From positions 7,637,288 through 7,701,287 of the forward strand of contig JANDEH010000018.1 in NCBI GenBank assembly GCA_024610705.1: DNA of 64,000 bases. Direction: 5' to 3'. Below, piece by piece: positions 10,403-21,900 of this stretch. The stretch's first letter is position 1. Every line of letters begins with the position of its first letter. A program made the translations under genes and the position numbers. The notes beneath the pieces were generated by a model. It worked only from the letters and a program-made list of their open reading frames with translations. It searched no databases and was not told the origin of the DNA. This DNA comes from Tetragnatha versicolor (lineage: Eukaryota; Arthropoda; Arachnida; Araneae; Tetragnathidae).

Positions 10403-12216
10403 CCGTAAAACGGGGTGAATCGGATCAATTTTGAAGTTTGAACTGCTGCCAAAAGTTTAATAAAAAATATTTTTGAATGCTTTGAAAACAATATTTCGAG
10501 TCCCAATTAATACTTTAATAACCCGTTGAAAAAATTCAATTATCTTGAATGGTTTATTTTATATAAATTTTTAAGTGCCGTGATCCGATTCACCCTCAAT
10601 GCGGGGTGAATCGGATCACTGCCAGTTTTTGTGGAAAAAACGCAATTTTTAAGTCATAAAGTGATACAGGGATCCTGAAATTAGCCTTCATATAGTCTAA
10701 TAAGGTAAAATGAATACATTTTACTAAATAATGAACATTTTTAAAAATAAAATATAAGGTTTTCAGAAAAGTTATGATACTTTTTACCAAAGTTTTATGT
10801 TTGAAAATTTGTTTTAAAAAACTGGTAATAGCTGGAGATTTCAAACGAAGGTTATTTTGGTTTTTGTATATCTAAGAGTACAATGTATGGTTTTGGAAGT
10901 TCTGGTGGTATTATTTCTTTTCAAAATGGTGGTTAGAAAAGAAGACCGCAAACGACGATTTTCGAATTTTTTTCGGCCGCTTTAAAAACTGTGAAGAATG
11001 CATTATTCATGGCTAATAAAAGTTTTGCTGTGTATTTACAATGTTTAAATTAAGATGTCAAAGATTTTAGATGATTTGATAAGTTTAAGATAGCAAATTT
11101 TGGCTGTAAAACTGCATATAACTGGGAATTTTCCATTGTTCTTTAACACTTATTAAAGCATTGAAAGTTTTCCATAACATTATTGTTTTATCTGTTTCCA
11201 GTTTCGAACAATAAGTGTTGCTTTTTTTAGTGTTTTCATTTGTAAAAAACAATCGCTTCGTTCGCTTTACCGTAAGTTTAGCGAGTAGTGCATTTCTCAG
11301 AAGCTAAAAAATAATGCACTCTTAAATATCGCACTGATTTCTGCACCTATATTTAAAGATAATTTAATATACGGCATATTAATAAACAGCTGGGTCTTTA
11401 TGTACGTTTTCTTGTTGATTTTGATGTCGTTTTAGTAAAAATTTCTTTCGAATGACCAACAAATACTGAGAGAGGTTTTTAACAATAGATTTTATGTTTG
11501 AGATCAAAATTTCCCATCTAAAACTTATCGGTTAACCTTAAACCTTTGACACATTAATGTAAACATACAGCAAAACTTATTAGCCATGACTCATGCATTC
11601 TTCCCACTTTTTAAAGCGGTCAAAAATATTTAACGAAAATCGTCATTTGATGTCTTCTTTTCTAACAGCCATTTTGAAATGAAATAATACCACCAGAACT
11701 CCCAAAACCATACATTATATTCTTAAATATACATAAACCCAAATCCCTTTTGTTTGAAATCTCCAACTATCACCAGTTTTTCAAAAAAAAATTTCAAACA
11801 CGCATTTTTATGACTGATCCGATTCACCCCGCATCAGTAGTCGGAATGGACTTGTTTTACTAAAAAATTCAGCAAAAATCGGGATTACAATTTATTTAAA
11901 ATTTGACTGCAAAGAAATCTTTGGAAGAATCGGGACCACACGGGGGATACCAAAAATTGAGAAAAAAAAGTTATTTTTTTGGTTCAATAAGCAGAGTTTT
12001 GACAGCCACGTTTTTGTGACCTTTTTTGTATACAACTTCAAAGCCGTGGTAGACCTAAGATATTATCACAAAATTATTTTTGATGGCTGAAACAACTTCT
12101 GAACAATGCGTAGAATAAGTCAGAATTTATCCTGATTTTCTAACTCTAACACAACCGGAGCTATGATGGTTTAAAAAACTTTTTTCAAAAGTGATCCGAT
12201 TCACCCCGTTTTACGG
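10403..12216. mobile_element. TA-flanked foldback DNA element, CCGTAAAACGGGG termini
   Basis: An 1814-bp element with 24-bp inverted ends that begin CCGTAAAACGGGGTGAATCG. TA flanks it at 10401-10402 and 12217-12218. The interior is a second foldback (10600-11833). No transposase is recognisable; the only internal ORF (10596-10844, - strand) has no recognisable domain. Its left 156 bp are mirrored at 1-157, so the giant palindrome extends at least into this element. A diverged relative lies at 46702-47228. TA targets suggest Tc1-mariner mobilisation, by inference. Confidence 0.8.
10600..11833. mobile_element. Inner foldback sharing the outer element's terminal motif
   Basis: Bounded by TGCGGGGTGAATCGGATCA at 10600 and its inverse TGATCCGATTCACCCCGCA at 11815-11833. 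The arms pair imperfectly across 10850-11040 and 11570-11760, for example TTTTGGAAGTTCTGGTGGTA against its inverse near 11690. Just outside, 10581-10594 carries the same core in the opposite orientation, so the terminal core occurs five times in the composite. Confidence 0.7.
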
Positions 12217-12419
12217 TACTTATTTTGGTTTTCATTCTATTCTTACCTTGTCATATTGATTTTGATGTGAGTATATTTCTCACTCATGGATACAGTTACA
12301 ATAAAATATTTTATATTGAAATTTACTGTACTTTATCAAGTAAGACCCACTTACTTCTTTTTAAGTTTTACTTGCTTTAAATATAAATAAAGAGGGGGGT
12401 TACCCACTTACCCCATCTC

Positions 12420-12626
12420 TTGGGGTAAGTGGGTCACCCATCTCATTTTTGATAAAAAGACCAATTAAGAAAAATGTAAAGCTTTATTTTAGAAACTACT
12501 GATAAATATTTGTTTATCGATAGACTCTTTAACGAAATTAGTCAACAAGTACAAAATAAACCCTTTCAAATTTTTTCTATAAAGCTCCAAAAATACTAGG
12601 CCAAAAAGGGGTCCCACTTACCCCAA
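12420..12626. mobile_element. Small MITE, TTGGGGTAAGTGGG ends
   Basis: A 207-bp element with perfect 14-bp inverted ends, TTGGGGTAAGTGGG and CCCACTTACCCCAA. A further inverted copy of the end motif lies immediately upstream at about 12400-12415, giving a local palindrome. AT-rich and non-coding. Confidence 0.6.
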
Positions 12627-13440
12627 GTGACCCTAATTAGTATTAGTATTAGTATCTTCATATTAGTATCTTAGCGTTGTTTCTTATACTGTTACACAGT
12701 TGTGTATTCAATTTTTATGATAGTATCAGTTATGTTGTATTTAATAGACTGGGTTTAGGGAATATTTAATTTTAAGGAATTTATAGTCAATGAAATTAGA
12801 ATCGGTACTATACTCTAGTAAGAATAGGATTAAAGTTCCAAGAGAAGTAACATCAAAAATAATCACCCATGTTTTTCTTTTAAATTTTGAACAGAAAGAC
12901 TCGATAAACTTGGAAAAAAGGTTTTTTATCTGGTATTTTGAGGAATGACTCATTTAATGTTATGGATGAAATTTAAAAAAAAAATCATTCAGAAAAGTTT
13001 TCAAGGAACGAATTCTTCAAAATATGAATTGCATCATTTTAAAAGAAATTTAATGATCTAAAAACCAGCTACAAGAAATAATGAAAAGAAACGGAACTAA
13101 ACGAAAACTCCACATTCACTGGAGCGTTAAATAATTTAATCTAGTAACTGCATGTCGCATGAAATAGCTATCCACCGGTATTCTGACAATTTTCAATAAT
13201 TGTTCAAACAGCGTCTTCAGAAGAAAAAACCATTAGGGAAGTGACATTCGTGTACTGACAGTTAGAAAATGACAGAAAAAAATTAGATGGATTACACACA
13301 TTATATAAACACAAGTCAGAACAGAAAGTGAAATAAGGAGAGAGAGAACCTGTTGATGGACCTTTTTCTTCTCATTAGCAAGTTTAGCCCGGTTTCAGTC
13401 ACACTTGGTTGAATTCTTATGTTTAATGTTTATCACAGTA
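12627..13440. other. No supported gene
   Basis: AT-rich sequence with a short run of TATTAG repeats near 12638-12670. The only ORF (12741-12953, - strand) is short and has no recognisable domain. Confidence 0.5.
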
Positions 13441-13877
13441 TCTATGTTATGGGCAAAGTAATAAACGGGCATTTTTAATAATGCCTGAAGTGAGGTAGGC
13501 AATGTGATAAATACAATGGAATTTATCAACTAGTATTTATTATTTGTCCGAAATATGGAGTATTATTAATATTGCCCGGATTTATCACATCGCCCGTAAC
13601 ATATATAATGTTACGGGCAATGTGATAAATCGGGCATTATTAATAATGCCCAAAGTGAAAGAGGGCAATGTGATAAACTCAATGGCTTTTATCAATGAAA
13701 TTTATCACTTTCCCCGAACATATGTTAAAGGCAAAGTGATTAATTCGCCATTATTAATAATGCCCAGAGTAGAAGAGGGAAAAGTGATAAATTTCATTCA
13801 TAAATTTCGTTGAATTTATGACATTGCCCGGGCATTATTAATAATGCCCAATTAATCACTATGCCCGTAACATATAC
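13441..13877. repeat. Tandem run of three palindromic units
   Basis: Three units of about 115-165 bp sit end to end at about 13441-13607, 13605-13725 and 13719-13877. Each starts with a variant of ATGTTACGGGCAATGTGATA and ends with a variant of its inverse, so the ends are shared or abut at ACATATAT and ACATATG. Each unit carries an internal palindrome; the exact form GGGCATTATTAATAATGCCC occurs at 13632-13651 and 13830-13849, with near copies at 13467-13485 and 13747-13765. The 89-residue ORF here is a by-product. Confidence 0.85.
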
Positions 13878-15675
13878 ACAGTGTTTGAATAACCATTTCT
13901 AACCTGATTTTAAAATAAAAGGTGTTATAATCTTTTTTTACAAATAGGTATTTGGAGAAATCAATTTGTTTTCATAAGATGAACAAGGCTTTTTCAAGGG
14001 CGACCAGAACTGCTAAACGGAGTAACTTTTTTTATACGTGATACCTGAAATCCTTTAAAAGAAGAATTAAAACGTCTGTGATATGTCACGTAATGATGCA
14101 AAAACTTAGTAAGAGTAGGTTGAGAGAGGTTCTGCAGACTTTATACGTAACTCTTCACAGAAAGGGCCCTTGCGCAGTGGAGTATGTAAAAAATGCCTCG
14201 TGACCTATACCACTACGACGACTTTTTCAAACTATTATGACGTCTTATCCGACTAATTGTATCCTTTTACGGTACGAGTATGCATGCTCGCGCAGTGTAT
14301 ATTTCTGACATGTTAGTCTGCAAACATTTCCCAAAAAATCCTGTTCACATTTCCCATAAGCATTTTAAAACGTAAACCAGATGTGACGTCACTCCTTTTT
14401 AGGATGCAATTTTCTCAAAAACGGTATAGTTCTTTGGACATTTTTTGTTCACTCCGCAAGGAGTGCAGAGTTTGGGAAGACTTGTTGAAACATCCTTTAT
14501 ATAACCCTTAAAGGAGAAAAACCTTTGAAAATACATAATACATCAGTCGAAATTGAAATCACATATAATCCAAGAAAATGAGTTTTTTTTGTATCTGCAG
14601 GTAGGTTTCCTTAGCCTTTGATTTTTCGTTTCTCCTTTTACTTGACTCTATCCCTCTTTCATTGGATTCTCTATCAGAATACTGAACGGCAATTTGCTGT
14701 TCCATCATCTCACGACCAGACACGAGAAGTCTGGTCATAGTGGACCATCCCTGACCATGACTTAGAACGTAAATGTCGGTTTTTGGTTGCAAATTCTTCC
14801 TCTCGCACATTTTCCTCTCCTCCCTGATAACCTGTTCCAAGGCGTTATGTCATCGCTCCAGTGCAATCGCCCTCACTCTCTGCATTAGACAGCGGAAGAA
14901 ATGATGCAATAGAAGTCGTGAATTCCTCCCATAGAATTCAAATTCTGTGAGCGTTTTTTCGTGGGAATATATTTTGAGTCACTAAATTGAAAATGGGATA
15001 TACATAAGTAATCATCTTTGGAAAATACAATCCGCTAGAGTTAATTAATTAAATTGGATAATTTTGAGTACTTTCAGTACACGATGTTCTAAAATATTCT
15101 CAAAATACAAAAAAACATGTATTTTTTATCGCAGTTTTAAGTCTTAAAAAATAATACACTTTCCTTTTGACTTTAACTACTTTTGAGGGAACAAACAATC
15201 ATGGGAATCCGATGGAAATGGCCGAAGAAAGTACAACTTCAATTCAATATATATTCGCATTTTCCGCTAAAATACTCATCATAGAACCCGTGCTGCTTTT
15301 TATATCATGGAAGAGTAAAACTGAAAGAGTGTTCCTTCCAAAGTATCTTCAGTGTATTCAATCAGTCCCAGTGTAAGGAGGGTTATTCAATGTAATTTTA
15401 AAGTTATTGAGACTTGTAAGAGCCGTCAGTAGATAAAGAGTTAAAAAAACACCTGAGTTCTGTTCGGTGGATCTCTTATAAGGATTCGTTGCAACCTTTT
15501 CATTAAGGACAACCTTCTATCTTAACCCCCTCCCACCGTAGTTACAGAAGTTAGAGAAACGAGAAGAAAATGAGTGAAAATCAAGAGCGAATCCTGGGGG
15601 AGAGGCTAAGGGGCTGTAGCCCCCTTAGAATTACAAAAATTTTTCCAATTGTTATACAAATTCCTTCAATAATTT
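13878..15675. other. No supported gene
   Basis: Mixed-composition sequence with no domain-bearing ORF. A short perfect inverted repeat, TAAGGGG(CTGTAGC)CCCCTTA, lies at about 15609-15629. The 93-residue ORF at 14559-14840 (-) has no recognisable features. Confidence 0.5.
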
Positions 15676-16180
15676 TCCACTTTTTTACTGAAAGAGTGAG
15701 TGTACGTGAGAGCGAAATGAGGAAAGAGGAAAATAGGGAGAAAATAAGAAAAAAGAGTGTAAGTGGAAACGTGTCTTAGAGTGAGAGATGAGAACGGGGA
15801 GAGTAAGAGGCAAGTAAAGCAAGTAAATGAAAGAAAAAGGCTGAGTGGAAGAATGAAAGAGAATGAGTGGAAGAATGAAATGAGAATGAGTGGAAGAATG
15901 AAAGGAGAATGGATGTAAATTAATGAAAGGGATAATGAGTGTAAATTAATGAAAGGGATAATGAGGGAAAGAGTAAAAATGAGGGGAATAAAGGACATAT
16001 TATGAAGTAAATATAATGCGAGTTATTGCGAAATAAAATGAGAGATACACAGAGAGAGTGGGTATGAGAAGGAGAAATGTGAATAATGGGGAGATAACAA
16101 AAAAAAACGAATGAGTGAGAGAAAAGGAGAGTGATGTCAGCTAATGTATGAGAGAGAATGATACAAAGAAGAAGGAGATT
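15676..16180. repeat. Purine-rich (GA-rich) tract
   Basis: About 500 bp of G/A-biased sequence on the + strand with imperfect repeats such as GAATGAGTGGAAGAATGAAA and ATTAATGAAAGGGATAATGA. The 110-residue, Ser/Leu-rich ORF on the other strand follows from the composition. Confidence 0.7.
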
Positions 16181-16261
16181 ACTTAATTATATTTTTAAAA
16201 TATAATTGTAAACCTCCATTTGAACTACCCACGAGCCGCCACTGATCGTTTTCCCCTAGTA

Positions 16262-16771
16262 CACTGTAAAAAAAACTGTAGAAAAACAGAAATTTCAATA
16301 ACAGTGACTTTATGTTTACAGAGATATTCTGTCATGTAACATTCCCACCACACTTCTATTTATTTTATGTAAAATAACAGCTTTTACCTAGTTTTTTAGC
16401 TTATCTGTACTTAAACAGAAACTTACTGCATTGAAAACCAATACAGCTATTGGCAACGTTATACTGAATCTTCTTTGGTTCAGTGGTAGCGTGCGTGCTT
16501 AGCATGCGATAGGTCGCGGGTTCTGTCCCCGGATATCAATTAATTAAAATTAAAAAACTCTACTAAAATAAGTGCATGCGCACAAGCAGAAAATTACTGA
16601 GAGGCAAACAGAAAAATCTGTAGCCCACTTGACAGAAAGTTCATTTTTACAGCATTTACCTGTAGGTTACAGCTTTTTTCTGTTTACAGGATTTTTCAAC
16701 CTACAGATTTTTTCTGGCAACTTTTGCTGCCAGAAATTTTCTGTTTTTTTGCAGGATTATTTTTTACAGTG
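16262..16771. mobile_element. TA-flanked element, CACTGTAAAAAA ends
   Basis: A 510-bp element with CACTGTAAAAAA at the left and TTTTTTACAGTG at the right, flanked by TA at 16260-16261 and 16772-16773. It carries a tRNA-like segment. The element at 29431-29714 has closely related termini. Confidence 0.7.
16466..16540 (+). repeat. tRNA-Ala-like SINE head / tRNA pseudogene
   Basis: Contains TGGTTCAGTGG, which fits the pol III A box, then GTGCTTAGCATGCG, which is like the tRNA-Ala(AGC) anticodon region, then GGGTTCTGTCCCCGG, a degenerate B box and T arm. The acceptor ends do not pair, so it is not a functional tRNA. A second copy at 25366-25440 shares the flanks as well, which points to a tRNA-derived SINE family. 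Confidence 0.65.
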
Positions 16772-16773
16772 TA

Positions 16774-17515
16774 GAGAAAATATGCGAAACGTTGCAAGTT
16801 CGGTCATTCTTGGAGTCTTCTCTCCAGATTAAGGCCATAACGCTGCCGAAGGGATTAACTCCTTTTGTCGGAGAGTCTGCTGATGGAGATGGGAAAGTGA
16901 AGAGCTGCTTTTCCTGGTGACATTTGGCGAGTTTCCCTTTCTATAGGAAATCACTCGGGAATTGGAAGTTTTGCTATTCGTCTAGAGTCGAATCGGGGTT
17001 TGCGATCGGTCGGATCACGATTTGTTGTTAGTGCTGAAGAATGAGTTTTACGAGATGTTTATCAGAGGGAGGTTCTGTTGTGTTTTTAGAAGGTTTGTGT
17101 GAGAGAAATATCTCACGGAGTTCCTTCGTTTTTTTTGTATTCGTTCCGCCCCGTTTGCTCTTGTGCTTACTATGTCTTTTGGGTTTCAGAGCGGAGTAAA
17201 CTGTTTTTCATTTCTGTAAAAAAAATTTTTTTTGTCAGGGACACATTGGTTGTAGTGAAGTGTTGGTTTTTTTTAAGAATGAATTTTTCAGAAAAAACAC
17301 TGACTATCCAGATATACCGAGAGGGCCATTTCCAACCTAAAATATGTTCAGAAAAGATAAGATTTAAAGTTATCGTTCTTGATAAATTAGAACGACGGAC
17401 AAGTAGATGGTTCGGGGGCGGGGGAGATAGTTTTAGTTATATCTTTGGATTACTTTACATGTTGACGGTGTGCTTTTCTCATATGGGTTTTCAACTTCTC
17501 TATATTCTTCAGATT
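16774..17515. other. No supported gene
   Basis: Contains a 140-residue ORF (17099-17521) that runs into the hAT insertion site and shows no recognisable domain or intact start context. I see nothing else in this stretch. Confidence 0.4.
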
Positions 17516-17523
17516 GTCTAAAA

Positions 17524-18967
17524 CAGCGGTTCTCAAACTGTGCTCCGAGAAGCCCTTAGGGCTCCGCCAAGCATTTCCAGGGGCTCCGCGAAGAAATTTG
17601 AAATAAATACAATTTTGATAATTTCTAATTTGCTTTTCTCTGAAATTTTATATAAATAACTTTCTATAGGTATTGGTAAGGTCTGCTGGTTTTTGCCTTT
17701 TTCAGGTCTTTTATGGTTTACCAAAACAAGTTAAAACCCTGTTTTTAGGGTAAAATTTCCAAAACTTTTCTGGAAAGCAACCCCCAGGATGGGACGATTT
17801 GGCGCTGGCCGTTTGGGCGCCGACCAGTTTCGGCACCAAATTTTTCTTCTTCTAATTTTTAGAAGAATTACGAGAGTTCTATTTACTTTCATTTTATTTC
17901 TGCCGCTGAAATGGCCGCGCCGAATAGTAGCACACCAAGGAACCCCACTCCCTCACCTCGCAAATTTATTACTCAGCACCTTTTTTTATAAAGTTCAGCA
18001 AAATCATAATCCTACTTAAAAATGTATGTCCAAAATTCGGAGCAGATGTACCAAAACCAAGGGAAAACCTGTTTTTAGTAGAGTCAAATTTCCAACCCCC
18101 CTTTATAGCATTTGGAATTTAATTACACAAAACGTTTCTTATATTAAGTTTTTTAAGATGCAAAATCTGCCAAAAAATGTATAAAAAGCTACATTTACCA
18201 TGGGAGGGGATAAGGAATGATTTTGGACCCATGTGTAAATAAATTTCGATATGTACCTCTGACGTATGGTCTAGCAGCCCCCCAAAACAGCTCTCGATTT
18301 AAAATGAAGTAACTTTTAGGAAAACATAATTTACAGATGTACAGATTTCTGTATGAATCCTTTGTTCATGCATCTCGGGCATAATGATTAAAAAGTGATA
18401 GCTTTAATATTCAGAAATTTAAAACCATGTTATTTAGGGTCAAATTTCCGATATTGTTTTGGGGGAGGACCCCAAAAACCCCCTATTGTACTTGAAACTC
18501 TATTATTGTCAATTTTTATAGGAAGGTCGTTAAAATTAAAATCCTACCTAAAAATGAATGTCCAAAATTTGGACAATGATGTACCTAAAACGCGTTTAAA
18601 AAACCGTTTTTAAGGATCACATTTCACAAAATCTTTTGGGGAGGAAGGACCCCCAGACCCTTCTATTGTACTTGGATCTTAATTCGTCCCTTTTTTTCTT
18701 ACAAATAAATTATTTTAGATGCAAATTAATATATGCCTTAAAATATTTTTAAAAGCTACGTTAAACTGTTAAATATGCATGGGAGGGGCTGAGGAATAAT
18801 TTTGGACCCCTCCTGAAATAAATTTCTATTGTGCTTTTATTTCTAGAAGCAATGGGTTTTATGTAATTTGCTTTTTATACCTTGAAAAATTTATTTCGGA
18901 AAAGGGCTCCGCCAATAATTTGTCTCTTGAAAAGGGCTCCGCGACATAAAAAGTTTGGGAACCCCTG
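17524..18967. mobile_element. Non-autonomous hAT element, perfect 8-bp TSD
   Basis: A 1444-bp element with ends CAGCGGTTCTCAAACT and (inverse) CAGGGGTTCCCAAACT, typical of hAT. The perfect target duplication GTCTAAAA lies at 17516-17523 and 18968-18975. GGGCTCCGC motifs are repeated near both ends. The interior has about four copies of a widespread module (AGGGTCAAATTTCC followed by GGGGGAGGACCCC) and no transposase. Confidence 0.92.
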
Positions 18968-18975
18968 GTCTAAAA

Positions 18976-21900
18976 TAAAATGAGAATGATTGCAATCTAA
19001 ATTTTCAACCAAAGGAGGATTTTTTAACCATTTTTATATTGATTTTAAAAGCTAGACAGTAGATGTTAGTCAAATAAAGCAGCTGTGATTAGATAGAGCT
19101 GACAATACCGAGAGGAATATTTGGAATAAGGATATAGTTTGGATGGGTTTACGTTTTGTTATGGTTTTATGGCGGAAGAATCAAGTTCGATCATATTGCG
19201 CCAATTGTTTGGATAGACAGTTGCATAATTTCTGCTTGCATCATACTGGAATTTCTTTGTATGGTGTGATTTGAAAAAATACTAAAGGCTAAGCGGTAAA
19301 GATATGAATATAATGATTCACAAGAAGTTATTTGGATAGTGTAGTATTTTATCTTTTAGATTCTTAAATGCTCTTTTTTATTTTAAGTGCAAGCTGTAAT
19401 TGATAGGTAAAGGCTATTCGATTATCCCTCCTGATAAACGAGGTTTTATACCTCAATGTTCAACACAAGATTTATTCTCAAAATTTAAATAAGTTACGAA
19501 ACGATGTTCAGTTATACTAGGGAAAAGATATGAAGGAACTTCTCGTAATATCATATCTTATTCGATTTAATCTCCTTCGTGTTTTTCGCAAGATTATTTT
19601 TTTACAGACAGGAAAATTTTTCATAACCATGACCAAAGAAGCCCAAAATCAAATACTTCCCGCTTTGACTTTTTGTAAAAAAGTGGAAATAATATTCTCA
19701 GCATGATGGAATCATCTTTAAAATCCTGACTTGAATGAAAAGCGTGACAAGAAGAGCACGCTATGTCAGATAGAGACTTCACAGCCGGCTATTGTTACTT
19801 AACAAGGATAAAAAGAGAAAAAGGAAACGGTTCTAAGAGAGAAAAGGAGAAAGAAAAGCGTGAAAGAATTCCGGAAAGGGGGGGTTCAAAAAAACTAAGT
19901 GCTCTTATGTAGTGTAGAACAAGCCTTTGAGAAATTTTTTTTACTTATTGAGTGCTTCATAAAAATAAGGTAAATTACACAGTGTTTGATAGCCTGAGAA
20001 GTATTTGCTATGAGTGAATATTGATGTGAAACTTTTTGTTTCAAATATAGATTCTTTCAATTTTGATACATCAGTTTCAACGATTACAATAGTCACCACT
20101 CAAATAATATTTATTTTTATTTTATAGTTTGAAGTGGGCTGTTTGGAAATTATCTGAAACACCCATTTATACACTTCTTTCAAAACGTGTGATGTTACTT
20201 TATGCACTAAGAATATAATGATTGGACTGGTCGCGTTGTTGAAATATGCTTGTCGAACAAAGAGATAAGATTGCTATTCAGGGTATTCTGGCCAAATATA
20301 CTCAAGGTAAGTAAAATAAGTTTAGATTGGCTCTTCATATAGATAGAGGAGAAAAATTCTAGTGAAGTATACATTTTAAACAAGTGGCGATTATAGTATG
20401 GATTGGTGACTTTTCGTATAAAAGCGGGGGACGACCAGAATAATTAACTAATAACATTGAATTGAATTGCTTAATATTTCTCAATAATTAGTGCAATAAT
20501 CATTTATTATAATTAATAATAATGAGTAATAAGGTAGATACTATTAAACACTGGGTACTTAATCCAACTCTAACAGAGAGCTGGTATTTCAATATTTAAA
20601 CCTTTTGGTATGATAGCTAGAGTGAATATACTACTTAAAATAAATTTCAAACGTTTTTGAAAAATCGTCTCCTGCATATGTGGAAAATTCTAATGAAGCT
20701 ATCTCCTCGACCATCGGTCAGTAAAAATAAATAATTTGTAGTGCTTTGTTGCTTGCCAGTCCTACCTCTGTTCTAATTTCCTATTGCAAATTGCAAAAAG
20801 ATAAAAGCAAATCGCTATTTACAGAATCATGAACAATAGTACAAATGGAATTAATTGCTTCCTTGAACATTCAGTAGCAAATTTTTATAGCAATCAAAGG
20901 ATGTTTAGATTAATGTCAATAATTACCTGCAATGTTTGCATTTAATTACTAATTTATACTGAGCATTGCTATCGGACATCCTTATATATTCTGGAATTAC
21001 AAATAGTGTCGTAATCATTATCGGGCCGGATTATTTTAGTTTCGAGTAACTTTTATTTGTAAGATAAAAGCACTTAGGTTAGGGACCCTTTAAATATTAC
21101 GCAAGTGTCTAAAGGGAGGTGGGGTTTCCATTTGCTTATTTTTGCTGGCAAGGGTGAGGGGTAAAACCATCGCTTCATTTCGGTTTATTCTGTTCAAAAC
21201 TCCCCAGAAAGAACCAGACTCCCCCTAAGTTTTATTTAGGTTGCCTTTGGTTGATGCATCAACTTAATCGCCTTGAATTTTGTATTTGGAACAAATTAAT
21301 GGGTGACAAGGAACATTCTCGATTTGTTGCAATGGAATGGGAAAAAGTTTTAGGTTAGCCTGCCGGCGAATTTGAAGGCGAAGAAGTTCAGGGTCTTGGA
21401 ACTCGGATAAGAAGTTATTCTTTACCTTGACATTATTCAGGGCGGGTTGTCATTCATTGAGATGAAAACGTTTAACTTTTATGTTCTACGGGAAAAATTC
21501 AAATGGTATAACATATTTAGAGAAAGTACCATCGTTAAACCATGTCAACAAAATTTCCTTCAATTCTGCCTTTAATTAGCAAAGAAAATCGCGTTGTAAT
21601 TTGAAGACTGCAAAATATAGAAAGGAAATTTAAAATGAAAAATAGAAAGGATTTTCTCAGCTAATTACCGATAGAATTTAGGAAATTTGGTTTACGCGGT
21701 GCTCTCTCCAAATATGTAATAATATTTGAAGTTTTCCCTACAACAAAAAAGTTAAACGTTGCCCATTTGCCTTCCCAAATTTACAAGTTTTTCTTATTTT
21801 TGATTAAATGTTGCCTTCATCTAACTAGAAAAACACGAAACTACATAAAAACTCACAAATTTGAGAACCTTTTCTTTTATGAGTCCTGAAAAAGTGCTAT

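Larger units (their letters stand above)
1..10558. repeat. Giant imperfect palindrome (arms at least 4.6 kb)
   Basis: Bases 1-2367 are the inverted copy of 8192-10558: position i pairs with 10559-i, checked at many points including the window start. After a 19-bp length difference inside the pogo-type MITE the offset becomes 10578, and pairing continues through 2690-2940 / 7640-7888 and into the tandem arrays to about 4597 / 6160. The spacer of about 1.5 kb is not symmetric with the arms. The arms differ by rare substitutions (for example near 2104 versus 8455) and small indels, so they are roughly 99% identical outside the arrays. The left arm continues beyond the window start, so the true size is unknown. 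A recent inverted duplication or a gene-converted palindrome fits; an assembly artefact is possible but the arm differences argue against a trivial one. Confidence 0.93.

Noticed and set aside
1..10558. Giant palindrome as a simple assembly or sequencing fold-back artefact
   Set aside because: Arms differ by a 19-bp indel, substitutions and array copy number, and the centre is an unrelated 1.5-kb spacer. A plain fold-back read would not give this. Not fully excluded without reads.
13441..13877. CRISPR-like or operator-like array of palindromes, and the 89-residue ORF across it
   Set aside because: Only three units with shared hairpin ends, in a eukaryotic repeat landscape. The ORF is a by-product of the repeats.
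15666..15998. 110-residue Ser/Leu-rich ORF on the - strand
   Set aside because: Produced by the GA-rich tract; low-complexity and without domain or splice support.
16466..16540. Functional tRNA-Ala gene
   Set aside because: The acceptor stem does not pair, the anticodon stem is weak and the B box has mismatches; a second degraded copy shows it is a SINE-type repeat.
17099..17521. 140-residue ORF
   Set aside because: Ends at the hAT target site, has no recognisable domain, and its composition resembles the surrounding AT-rich DNA.
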